Assembly: GCF_000003815.2 (NCBI RefSeq)
Contig: NC_049989.1
Location: forward strand, 3,345,580-3,409,579
Direction: 5' to 3'
Source of the DNA: Branchiostoma floridae
Lineage: Eukaryota; Chordata; Leptocardii; Amphioxiformes; Branchiostomatidae
DNA: 64,000 bases
Shown in pieces: positions 36,101-46,100 of this stretch; position 1 is the first letter of the stretch, and every line of letters starts with the position of its first letter. The position numbers and the translations under genes were made by a program. The notes beneath the pieces were generated by a model. It worked only from the letters and a program-made list of their open reading frames with translations. It was not told the origin of the DNA and made no database searches.

Positions 36101-37401
36101 GTAAATATGTTTTTTTCTTCTTGTCAGTACCGGCAATCATTTTTGTTTCACTTTTTTGCACTCCGATGATTTAATCTTCATAGTCTGTAATTGTTCCTTT
36201 GTATGTATTGGCAATACTTGTACATAGCGTAATACCGATGTATTTCGTATTTGTAAATATATTTTTTTAAAGAAATTCTAAACGTTGTAAGTAATATTTT
36301 AGCGGTATTTTTTTTTCATCTTTGTTTCACACTTTTTGCTCATGTTTGATTTGAATATATTGGCAATACTTGAACATGGCTTAATACCGATGTATTTCGT
36401 ATTTGTAAATATGTTTTTTTTTCTTGTCAGTACAGGCAATCATTTTTGTTTTACTTTTTGCGCTCCGATGATGTAATCTTCATACTCTGTAATTGTTCCT
36501 TTGTATATATTGTCGATACTTGTACAAAGATAAATAAAGCAATAAAAACATGAACTTGTACATTCAATGCATTATCGCTGCTAAACTTAGCGGTAGTACA
36601 CACTACCCCCTGGTGCATATTCACGTAGTAGGTCACGAAGGGCATGATGGGATAGCATAGGTAGCCATTTTGATTTTGCAGTTCGCTGAAGTGTTGGTGG
36701 TACGCATGACGCAAATCGCTCTTGTGTACCCCCTACCGACCTCTGTGAGTAGCTTAGAAGATAGAAAACAAACGAAATACGCTAGCGCACGCCTGTGTAA
36801 CATTTTGTATCGATTATCCACCAGTATCGGACTCTTGACTTTCAGTAGTTCGGCTCTCTTGGACCGCCGGAACACCGAACAGCACATGTTCGGCGCTAAC
36901 AAGCTGTAGGAAAATGATTTCAAAATAAGATTATTTCTACAAAAACAGAACATTAACATTACATGTAGAAGGATTGATCGTTTAGACGTGGAAAAATAGC
37001 TCTAGGACGAAACATCTGTGACGAGGACGAAACATCCATGTGACGGGGACGAAACATCCATGTGACGGGGACGAAACATCCAAAACGGGGACGAAAGGAC
37101 TAGGGGACGAAAGATCTAGGGGACGAAAAGACCTGATACCAAAATCATCACTATATAGTAGAAATGAAATCTGACGATATTTTTTTATTTAAGGAATGTG
37201 TACCATTTGTACTACAAAGTTTAGCCATGGTACTGTCATCTCTGATCTTTCATGTGCAAGTAGTGTTTTATTAACTTGAACTACTTCTCATCCTTTACAG
37301 AAGAGAGTGAAAGTGAAGAAGAGGAAGAACAAGAGGAAGAACAGGATGAAGTAAAAGATGATGATGCAGAAGAGGTCTGTTTTGTGATTGGTGGAAGATG
37401 A
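27140..37401 (+). CDS. PRKRIP1: PRKR-interacting protein 1 (spliceosome-associated)
   Basis: PRKRIP1 is a small, highly charged nuclear protein. In mammals it binds double-stranded RNA and PKR and is seen as a long helix in the catalytic spliceosome. Six exons (27140-27229, 27547-27625, 28039-28139, 28282-28367, 31023-31093, 37301-37401) join in phase to 175 aa (human 184). Landmarks in order are [36 protein letters not shown], a basic block with [10 protein letters not shown], an acidic run of Glu, and the ending GGR. The core [16 protein letters not shown] is the family signature. Introns 4 and 5 contain a 2.5-kb long-TIR element and a 6.0-kb MULE, which account for most of the gene length. 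AATAAA at 37866-37871 is the likely poly(A) signal. Confidence 0.93.
28413..30918. mobile_element. Long-TIR DNA element, 2.5 kb, 9-bp TSD
   Basis: The terminal inverted repeats are about 520-530 bp (28413 to about 28934 and about 30386 to 30918), highly similar over their whole length. The outer ends are CGGTCAGTCTTAATACCGG and, read inward from the right, GGGACAGTCTTAATACCGG. The exact 9-bp direct repeat GTCCCAATA flanks it at 28404-28412 and 30919-30927. The arms include TTTTCCGG repeats at the tips and a GCCACGGCGGCGG block in one arm. The interior (28935-30385) has no transposase and holds a LINE-like fragment. It lies in intron 4 of PRKRIP1, starting 46 bp after exon 4. Long arms and a 9-bp duplication suggest a non-autonomous Mutator-like foldback element. 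Confidence 0.85.
29639..30095 (+). pseudogene. LINE 3' fragment inside the long-TIR element
   Basis: A short frame ends with [20 protein letters not shown], resembling the C-terminal motif of many invertebrate LINE polymerases (KLRxSxHxLxIE). It is followed by a 3'-tail-like sequence: GCCCGATAGGGC, AATAAAGGGT and an ATCATC repeat near 30090-30100. There is no catalytic part. The match rests on motif memory, so it is tentative. Confidence 0.4.
31846..31860. repeat. GTGTA microsatellite within the MULE
   Basis: About four copies of GTGTA / TGTAG (near 31834-31858) lie in the 5' non-coding part of the transposon. Confidence 0.6.
32940..35940 (+). CDS. PHD-FLYWCH-MULE transposase
   Basis: This is a DDE transposase that would cut and integrate the surrounding Mutator-like element. 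Five exons (32940-33051, 33750-34498, 34639-34974, 35120-35297, 35420-35940) join in phase to 631 aa with no stop or frame break. An N-terminal C4HC3 PHD finger uses C8, C11, C24, C27, H32, C35, C58 and C61. An acidic linker carries a ten-residue repeat (QDIDGSLQE). A FLYWCH zinc finger lies at about 165-235 (GYSY, YWTC, KCPATV, HHHPPE). The MULE domain has WYMDATF (D352), FVMDFE (D422), a CAFHW motif after the second aspartate, and NNDTEGWHR (E541), the likely catalytic triad. The start is the first ATG before the PHD. All catalytic features are present, so it may be active or recently so. The PHD fusion is the unusual part. Confidence 0.92.
33220..33585 (+). pseudogene. LINE remnant in transposase intron 1
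   Basis: A reading frame with [17 protein letters not shown], then [17 protein letters not shown] and [11 protein letters not shown] before a stop, resembles the C-terminal end of invertebrate LINE polymerases (LRTYxxFK ... CPLYxDLR). The segment that normally separates these motifs is missing, so there has been an internal deletion. It is a nested insertion inside the MULE. Confidence 0.5.
33888..34028 (+). repeat. 30-bp coding minisatellite in the transposase
   Basis: About five tandem units of 30 bp encode variants of DESFQEQ / DIDGSLQEQ. Three central copies are nearly identical at the DNA level (33913-34002). They lie in the acidic linker between the PHD and FLYWCH domains and keep the frame. 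Copy number may vary between alleles or element copies. Confidence 0.85.
35950..36520 (+). repeat. Tandem 3' repeats of the MULE, about 130-155 bp unit
   Basis: Four imperfect copies start near 35957, 36084, 36237 and 36389. Each begins CGATGTATTTCGTATTTG and continues with TTGCACTCCGATGATTTAAT, TCTGTAATTGTTCC and GGCAATACTTG. They follow directly after the transposase stop. AATAAA at 36533-36538 and 36541-36546 comes after the last copy and is the likely poly(A) signal. Confidence 0.8.
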
Positions 37402-37865
37402 CCCTTCTACAAATTCAGACTCTTAGTTGGAGGAAGAAAACTCTCCAGACCAAATTTAGTTAGGTACATTATGGATACTACCTAAATAGTAAATGTGGAG
37501 GGGGGAGTAGTTAATGGTTGATACAGCACCCCAAATGAAGGGCAGTTTGTAAAAAAATGAGACAGTAGACACCCAACACCCCTGCAGTGACTTGGAATCC
37601 ATTCTACACAAGTGGTCTACAGACTACAGTGTAACTTTTGTAAATAGTATGTGGATGACTATTCAGTATTATTTCTCATTTTTATGACAGCATAATCATG
37701 ATAGATCTAGTGACATATCACTTTATTTTTAGGTTGCATAGGATGTACATGTTATCTTCTTGGATTTTTTTCAGAAAAAAATTGGACCAACTGGTCTGAG
37801 GAGTTTAATGGCACATTTAATGCAATGATTCCCTTCCTTTGACGACACGTGTTACTAATGTTGTG

Positions 37866-37871
37866 AATAAA
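37866..37871 (+). terminator. PRKRIP1 poly(A) signal
   Basis: AATAAA lies 465 bp after the PRKRIP1 stop codon and is followed by a T/G-rich stretch. It is the first canonical signal downstream. Confidence 0.5.
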
Positions 37872-39378
37872 AGGCATTGTTTTTAGACTGAAAAGATGTG
37901 TATGTTGCTCTGAATGCTAATATTTACAGGTTTATCATAGCAAAATCTGTTTTATTTTTTGGGCGTGACTTTTTATTTTGAAAATGAAAAAAAAAATGGA
38001 CAGGCGAACCCAAGAAGCAACAAATAAAATTGGTGTGGCTGCAATAAATAAGGTAACCCTCAATCTACCTTCAGCATGCCAAAGACAAAAAAATCAATCA
38101 CTGATATTGAAACACCTTTTATTACTCTTGACTCATCAGACTAGTCAGTATAGACATTTCTGTAAAGGCAGGTGCCTCTTATTGGACCACTCAAATCACA
38201 CAAAAACCAGTGTCTATTCACAGATGATATGCATGAATGCATAGCCACAGAACTGTGCATGCTCAGAGGCTTTCAAAGGTCACATGAACAATATTGTAGC
38301 ACCCAAACTTTTCATGAAAGAAATCTGTGCTGCGTATGTGTCACTGGGACAATTTGCTAACGCTTTAAATGTTGAATTTTGCTTGGCAGGGTTACAGGGT
38401 GCCCAAGCACAAAGACAGACTAACAGGTCTATTTGCACATCTTTTCTAATTATCAAGTAAGTCAAAAGTTTCATAAAAGAAATTATCCCCTCCAGAAACA
38501 TTGATGCTATACAAGCATACACTGCGATCCACATGCCTGCTCAACTACACATCAACTATCTTCACAAGTACAATCAAAATAGACATTTCTAGCCGAGAGA
38601 AATTCAGACAGGGAATCTGCAATGTTATCCTTAGTGCCCCATGGACTCTCCCATTTGCTATTTAATCTCAATCAGACTACAAGAAGCAGGCAATTGCTAA
38701 GGGGCACCTTGCTAGGCTATGCACAGACACACAAATGTAAGGCCTATCTCTAAGACTCGCAGACATACATGAACCAGTAGATGTTGGGATCTTTCTGTGC
38801 TCCTAGGTGATAACTGCAGTGTAATAGAGTGCAGTACTGTAGCTTATGTCTACAACAAGGAACACGTCACAGGTAATCGTAATTCTTCAAATCACAGTAA
38901 GACGGAAGCTACCGCCGGTATCTTTTTTTTTCTTCCATCCAACTGGAATATGTTTCCTGGGGACACACTTTACAGGCACTCTGTTACTCTGCATAGCCTT
39001 CAGGTTTGCATGCATCAGGTGGTCTTAATGGAAGTAGTTAGACACAGTTGGGCATACAAAGTGACACATATTTAGTAGTTCATGTAGTTCTGAGTTTTAC
39101 CATGAATAAATTACAACTAGTAAAACCCCATTCCACCTTTTCGATCTGTGGCTTCATAACAATCTGATCTTTTACAGAGAGCATAGGATTATCTAATGTG
39201 AGCATCACATAAAAAGGTACTGTAGTACTGTAGTCTCCTATATGATTGACAGAGCTGGTAAATTTAAACACACAAATAAACTGAAATACAGAGTTTTGTT
39301 CCAGATTATACACTCCTTTACATTTGTAGACAATTACACTTAATGTTATACAAGATTTGGAAGCAATACAATTAAACA

Positions 39379-39451
39379 TAGCCTGGCATTCATCTATTTC
39401 CAGCTTTGTCTTAGAAAGATAATGAGCATAGTGAAGATGGATACCAGGCTA
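39379..39451. mobile_element. Small MITE, TAGCCTGG termini, 73 bp
   Basis: The left end is TAGCCTGGCATTCATCT and the right end read inward is TAGCCTGGTATCCATCT, two mismatches in 17. The centre is unpaired. No target duplication was seen. The same TAGCCTGG terminus is found at 17971 and, more loosely, at 17547. Confidence 0.65.
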
Positions 39452-40106
39452 CAACAGTGAACAGTAACAAGCTCCGGACATTAAAGCAAGTACTAGAAGT
39501 TTTTAATCACAAAATATATATATTAGTCAACTTAGCTGTATATCCTTCCCAACTATTAATCAACAGTCCCTGACAACTTCCCTGTTATCACGCCCTCTTG
39601 GGGGCACTAAAGAATTAATAATATCAATCTGTACTTTTTCAGGTTCGAACTAAGTTTGTTTCACAGTACATAACAACAGACTGGTTGTATAGGAAATCAG
39701 AGAAAATCTACTGTATCAAGTATATGGTAGCATCCCAAGCCCCTTATCACTTCCTACAGTTATCAAATATCACTTAATGCTGTGTTCATTTTCTCATAGT
39801 TAAAATCTCTGATATGGGCCATGCCTATTTTGATGGGGACACCAAAGAAAAAGAAACAACCTCACAGTACCAGTAAATCAGTTGTAACATTCACAGCAGT
39901 AACAGTTACAGTTTTTGTTACCGAGATTGGGGCACCTACATCATTTGTTTATTTACAAGGACTCTAACCCTTTGTGATATCTAGGTTAGCAGTGGGAGGA
40001 TAACTAAAATGGCCGTTCATCAGGTCAGACCAAATCTAGAGGGTAGCTATGAGGGATAGCCCGCTGCACGTGGCATGGCTGGGTGGTCCGTGTGGAGGTA
40101 AGGGGG

Positions 40107-40148
40107 TTACGTCTCCCTCGTACCGCGCACCTCTCCTTCTTTTCTTTG
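40107..40148 (-). CDS. PITPN: PITPN terminal exon, form b
   Basis: It encodes [13 protein letters not shown] and a TAA stop, joined after LDK by the acceptor GTTTTACAG. It resembles the end of vertebrate PITP beta (MR-K-G-SVRGTS) more than form a does. Two terminal exons of similar length and the same phase imply C-terminal isoforms. Confidence 0.75.
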   Translation of the reverse strand, partial: QRKEGEVRGTRET

Positions 40149-43100
40149 CTGTAAAACAAGAAGAAAAAAGCCGTGTTAACCAGACATCAAGACCCTCAAC
40201 TTTGATTGAATAACTGCTCATGATACTGTAAATTTCTTTACTTTTGCAGTGGTTTTATTTTTGAAGGACAGGGAGATTTTCACAGTGGTTTAGATTCTGT
40301 AGTCATACAAGGAAACATGTTTGCAGTGTAACAAATTCACGGTAGGGAGGTCCCTGCAAATATTAAAACCACCACAAAAGTTTCAAGATTTACAGTAGTT
40401 GCTCATGATATATACTTAAAACTGATGCTTTGTCTTTCTAGCAGTTCAAGTGTGGTAGTCTGAAAGGCACCATAGCAAATCTACCTATCCTATGTACTTG
40501 ACCTTCAGATCATAAAACTTTTATGGTAACAATCCCAAGGAACAGCTTCAGCTAAAGTAGCCCAAACAGCCAGCCACTTGTAGCTTATAACCTTAAACCA
40601 GCAACAGAATACCTGGTCACTACATCAAAGAACATGCGAAGTGAAAAAAGAACAAAAACATTGATGCAGTGCCCAAAACGTGCAACCAGCTTATCATACA
40701 AAAACTGACCACTTTTGTGGGATACTTTATTCCTCGAACGTGTGGCCACGTTTCTCTTCTTCAGCGCGTTGCTAGGAGAAAAAAGTACACAGCATGCTAT
40801 CACCACTAACAGAGAACAAAACCATGCAAAAAAAAACAAAATATGACATTGATCCCTAGCCTGAGCGGGAGCCAGTCAGTTTAATGGAGCAAAATTTAGT
40901 TATATTAGCTATACTATTAGCCTTTGTTAATTATCTTCCATTTGAAATGAAAGCCTGATTAAATTTCTGTTAAAGAGAATCACCAGTTTACATAAATTAT
41001 AGAATCTGGAGCCATACCAAAGTTTAAGTTCAGCAACAAAGGTGTTGTGTACCATAGGAGAGCAGTTTAAAGTTACTTTTTAAGAATATATCAAATAAAA
41101 AGTTGCCCTCCTTTCCTCAACTTTTAGATTTAAAAAAACATTGAATTGAGCACATTTGCCCTGAAATGTTAGAGTTTTCTACACAGCTCAGAGGGGAATG
41201 GGCTAAGATACTTTTCAAAGAATTGAACATTTCAACTAAAAATTTTGTCCACTATTGCCCAAATAAGGATAAACATGAATTGACAACTTTCTCCTTGTCT
41301 GTCGGGCGCTTAGCCTGTGTTTACACAATCTCTCGCTGGCTGGGGTTAATGACCCCCTCCCCGGGCGGCAGCAATACTATAGGGCCGGCCGCTAGGAGCG
41401 TGATTTTAGACAAGCTATCGGGCGCTCACCTTGTCCAACTCCAGCTTGGTCTCGTCCTCCAGCCGGCGAATGTCCTCCATTGTCAGACCGTGCCACTCGT
41501 CCAGCCAGCAGAACAGCTGGCGGTGGAAGTTGGTGAAAATCCGGCGCTCCGACTGGCAAACACAGAAGGTCACGTGTTGGGAATAACATAGTCTTGGAGT
41601 TGAGAACACTAATTTCTTGCTAATTCGGACTGAACACATGCATGTTCCTGCATGCATTCAATTGTACATGTTTTTTTTCTTCATGCATTTCAAATTTCTA
41701 TTGAACACAACCATTACTATTAACTGTGCATCAATGGGAAGGGGAGGTGCAAATGGTATGATGGGGTATACAAGTACTCCAGACAAATACAGCAAAAATA
41801 TCAGGTTTCAATCTTTCTTGATGGCTCAGAGTTGAAGGACTTCACTATAACTTACAAAAACCAAGTCAGGCAGAAAAAAGTCTTTTATGCGTAACACTTC
41901 ATCTTAAAATGAATACCATTGGCACTGCAAGAAGCTCCATCATTGTAGAAATTTGTAAATTTTCTAACTTTTGCATTTTATACCAAAGGAACATTTTTTT
42001 AAGCTGGTAAACTTGTCCAATTAATAAAATCTTCCCTCAGCACTTTGTCCTTTCTGTGCAAGAATGCACACCACACTGTCCAGCACAATACATCACGAAG
42101 AATAGACCAAATCCTCACAACAGAAACACGCAAGAGAGCAGAGAGACTTGAGAAGATGCCCAATAAGCAAAATTTGTTTCCCTGATGTGTCTTAGTTCAA
42201 AGGTGGAGGGTATTACCATCTGACCTTTAAACTATAACATCTTGAGGTCAGGGGTTAAAAGGAAGAAAATCTTCTCAACAAAAAGCACATCCAGGATCAA
42301 AACACTGCAAAACAATGGAGGGTTAGAAGCTTGGTTAGCCGTGCAGGACAGGACGATTTTACGATGAAGGCCTACGGCACAAAGGAAGGGGGTCCGGTAT
42401 TGCCACATGCACCTCTCACCTTCTGGATAAAGTGCTCTACTGCAGTTTGCAGCCCCCACCACTTGAACTCTATAGTAACTAACTTGTATGCACACATGAG
42501 GGCCTCTTTCTCCTGAAATAACAGGGCCACAGGTAAGTACATGGGACAGACACCAATTCACCCCTCTGGGAAACAGTTTGTGAACCACACATGAAATGGA
42601 AAGCTGTACCATTTTTTAAACCTTGTGATTTTGTAGACCTTTTTCTACCGCCAATAGGTATTGTTTATCTTGGCGTGTCTACACTCAATTCCACACCATA
42701 GGCACGTTGGCAAGAAGTTAGGTCAAAGGTTCCAAGATATGCTATCAAAGGCTATCTCTTTTCCTTTCAACAAATTCCTGCTTTATGCATGTCTGTTGCC
42801 TTATATGTGAGCCAATGGGAAAAGCATAAAAGGGAATCAGCAAGAAATTCACAATTATGAATTAAACAAGAAACTCGCCAAAAAACATTTCACTGAGGTA
42901 TGAGACCTTCAATTTTTTTTACTCCTGCTTTCCATTTCATGTACAAGGTATCTGCACAAACCATTGCCATAGAAGGGGGTACACGTGGACATCACCATCT
43001 CCACTTACCTTCTGAATGAACCTTTCCACTGCAGTTTGAAGCCCAAACCACTTGAATTCAACAGTTACTAACTTGTAGGCACACATCTGCGCCTTGTCTG

Positions 43101-46100
43101 CCTGTAAACAAAAGTTGTGTTTTATACTGTGTTCAATTCTGCAGGGCGCCTCTTTCTTAGCACTTTCATGACATCCAGAATCTTCCACAACCACATTTAT
43201 GAGAAGCTGTGACAAAGAACAAGAATTTCTATCTAAAATGCATACAGCCTTCTCTGTATTTCATTTTCAAGATGAGTCATAGGAAAACCATTTAAGCTCA
43301 ATGGCGACAATGACATTCCACATGCCAATCTGTGAATATCTGGATGCATGAAAATGCTTGCTATAAAGTATAAAAGAGATTGGAAATTAATAGTAGTAAT
43401 TGGACTTTTAAATGATTTCTTTATTTTGAAAAGCAAAGATAAATGCAGTGTTTAAAGATACTTCTAAAGCAGCAAACTACTTAGATTTTCTATAAAGTAC
43501 AGTGTGAAAGTTTGAGCAGTAAAGCAAGAAATGTAATTTTCATATCACCATTGTTTGTTCCGTGCTACAGCACCTCAAAGAGACACCCTGCAGCTTTTCT
43601 CTTGATAAGGTTGGCTTGCATCAAATTTGCTTTTTTTGTTTTTCAATGTATTAATTATCTTGAATTAACAAGAGTACAAATTTTCTCCACCAGTAGTTCT
43701 TTCAGATTGTGTGTTATCAAAAATTTGACTATTTTTGCTATTAGAATTTTGTACCAAATATACAGCAACTGCAGACTGTTAGAAAATATTTATCTGAGCT
43801 TAAGTGAATTTGCATATTCACAGCCTTTTAAGCCTCTCTTCACTTATTCCCACATTCTACAAGCAGTTATCAGTATTTGGAAGCCAGAGAGCAACAGCTA
43901 AGTGTACTGCAGCTTGTGTGAATGTATATTTTGTTTGTAAAAGGCTGAAGCAGCAGCAGTTACCTCCTTCCCCAGCTGCTTCTGTAAAAAGGAGCAACAA
44001 AGAACAAGATGTACCGACACCACAAAATCAGCACCAAGGACAGACAACATGCACTATATACAGTGTAGAATTTATCTATGTGGGCACGTCATCTTGTACA
44101 CACTTCATCTTGTATTTGAAAATGCTGTAAACTATCAAAATTGGGCATATGATATAGTTCATAAATTTTATTTACACCTTGCAGCAAACACAATAAGAAT
44201 TAATGGGATAATACTTATTAATGGGATAATACTCATTGCAACACTTGTAAGACATGACAACAATTCATCTGCAGAAGTCAAGGGGAAACCTGGCCACCAA
44301 TTTAAGTATTTTTGTTTCCTTAGGTACCTTTTTGGAACAAAGCAAATTTTAACAGATGCCATCTTATCTTAGAAACGTCAAAATGGTTAACCTCCTTGAA
44401 AATACATGAAGGGTATAATATCTTTTAATAAGAGGGACTATAATGTTATAAGATTTCAATGGCTTAAAGATCAACAAATATTATTAAAGGTGTAAAAAAT
44501 TCTCTAACTGATGATATATCACAAGGAAATGTTTCCAATAGCTAGTCCACTACAACAGGTTGAGAAACAAAGCAGGACTTACTATCCAGTCCCCCTTGAG
44601 TGGCCCCCTGCCAGTCTTGAAGGAGTGGTACACAGAGGGGTCCTCCTTAGGGTTGTAATCTCTCCTGTCCACCGGGTCATTTCCAATGTCAATGTCCACC
44701 TTCTCCACGTTTCTCCACACTTCAGGCGGGACCTTGTGGGGCTGGGAGCAAAACAAAACACAAGTTGCACAAGATGAGATTTTCAACCTTTCAGAATGCC
44801 TAAACTACATTTTACCTTAAATATATGTACAGTTTAACAAATAAAACATTGTAAATTTGTTGTTTACCTCGCAAATGAAGTATAACACAAAGGAATTTGC
44901 CCCATTTTTAAAAAGCCATTTAGAATACCCCTAATTTGCAAACAGTTCTGATCCAGACCGTGCTTAAAACATGTACAACTTTGACATATTACCCACAATA
45001 AATCATATCTCGATGAGATTGCACAGTACTTACATTATCTAGGTTCAACTCTTTTTTGTGCCATGTCTCAATCCTCAGCTCGAAACCCTCTTTCATGTAG
45101 TCCGGATTCTGCAAAAAATTAGAAGACAACATCTCAGTACTTAATCTTCTTGAAATAAGCACACATGCAAAATCATTTTAACCACAAAACTTCACAATAA
45201 AATTGCATGGTAGACTTTACTCCCACTGTATAGTTATAAACATTACAATTAATCATCACCACAACTGGACACAACATAATTAAGTTTGTTGGCAAAGCAA
45301 TGCATCAGTCAAAAATTACAGGACAACAAAGTCAAAATCTTGTCAACAATATTGAATGAACTCAATTTCAAGGGTACTTACTGTGATGACTGTTGGTGAA
45401 GGCAGACAGGGCATGAAAAAGCAAGAAAGGCACAATTAGTTTTTTTAAAAAGGTTAGAATTTGAACACAAATCTTCTGTCTCTCTTCTCATCTCAAAGCA
45501 GAGGTGTTACTAGTGCCATTACATCAGGTATTAAAAATACCTTCATTCTTAAAGAATCATTCTACTTGTGTATGGTACACTGTATATTCAAGACATGCTG
45601 GTGCTGTGTTCAGCTTTAAGGTCTTCCATCTTACTATTGACCTTTGGTATGTTGTAACTTGTATGTCAAATTCACTGTTCATAGAATGACCAATATAGTT
45701 AGGTAAGTACTGACCATAGACTATACAATGATTTTAAAAATAAGGTGTATTGTCTGCCACGTTAGAAAGGAAAGAAGCATACTCACTGGTCCTACAGTAG
45801 GGATAAGCATTCCACGCCTTCTCGTGCATTTCTAATGATCCCTTAGGTGCTAACTTAGATATCCACTTGGGAACTTTACTGTAGGGATAGAAACAAACAA
45901 TAATGTCAGTAAACAAGACAACTAACCCGACCTCTTTCACTGAATAACAGGAATGTCAGACTCTATTGTTTGTAGATATACAATCTTTTAAAACAAAATA
46001 AATAAATGGGCACTGTATTTGAGAAAAAGATGCCTAAAGTTGCCCACTGGACTTGAAAAAAGAAAGCCATGCTTTTCTAAAATCTAATTTTGTTCCCTTT

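Larger units (their letters stand above)
31104..37140 (+). mobile_element. Complete Phantom-like Mutator (MULE) transposon, 6.0 kb
   Basis: The ends are GGTTACTAGTCTTTTCGTC (left) and GGTATCAGGTCTTTTCGTC (right, read inward). The inverted repeats extend about 100-135 bp and are built of iterated TTTCGTCCCCTAG or ATGTTTCGTCC subunits (31104-31205 and 37005-37140). The exact 8-bp direct repeat AAAATCAT flanks it (31096-31103 and 37141-37148). Inside is one intact five-exon transposase gene (32940-35940) with PHD, FLYWCH and MULE DDE domains. FLYWCH plus MULE transposase is the composition described for the Phantom group of animal Mutator elements. The element occupies intron 5 of PRKRIP1 in the same orientation, and its left target duplication is intron positions +3 to +10. 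Confidence 0.93.
37402..40106. other. Convergent intergenic region
   Basis: PRKRIP1 3' UTR at left and PITPN 3' UTR at right (minus strand). No coding exon was recognised. One imperfect MITE is at 39379-39451. Confidence 0.45.

Noticed and set aside
37978-39075. Open frames of 60-92 codons between PRKRIP1 and PITPN
   Set aside because: Composition and lack of splice partners or similarity indicate chance frames in AT-rich intergenic DNA.
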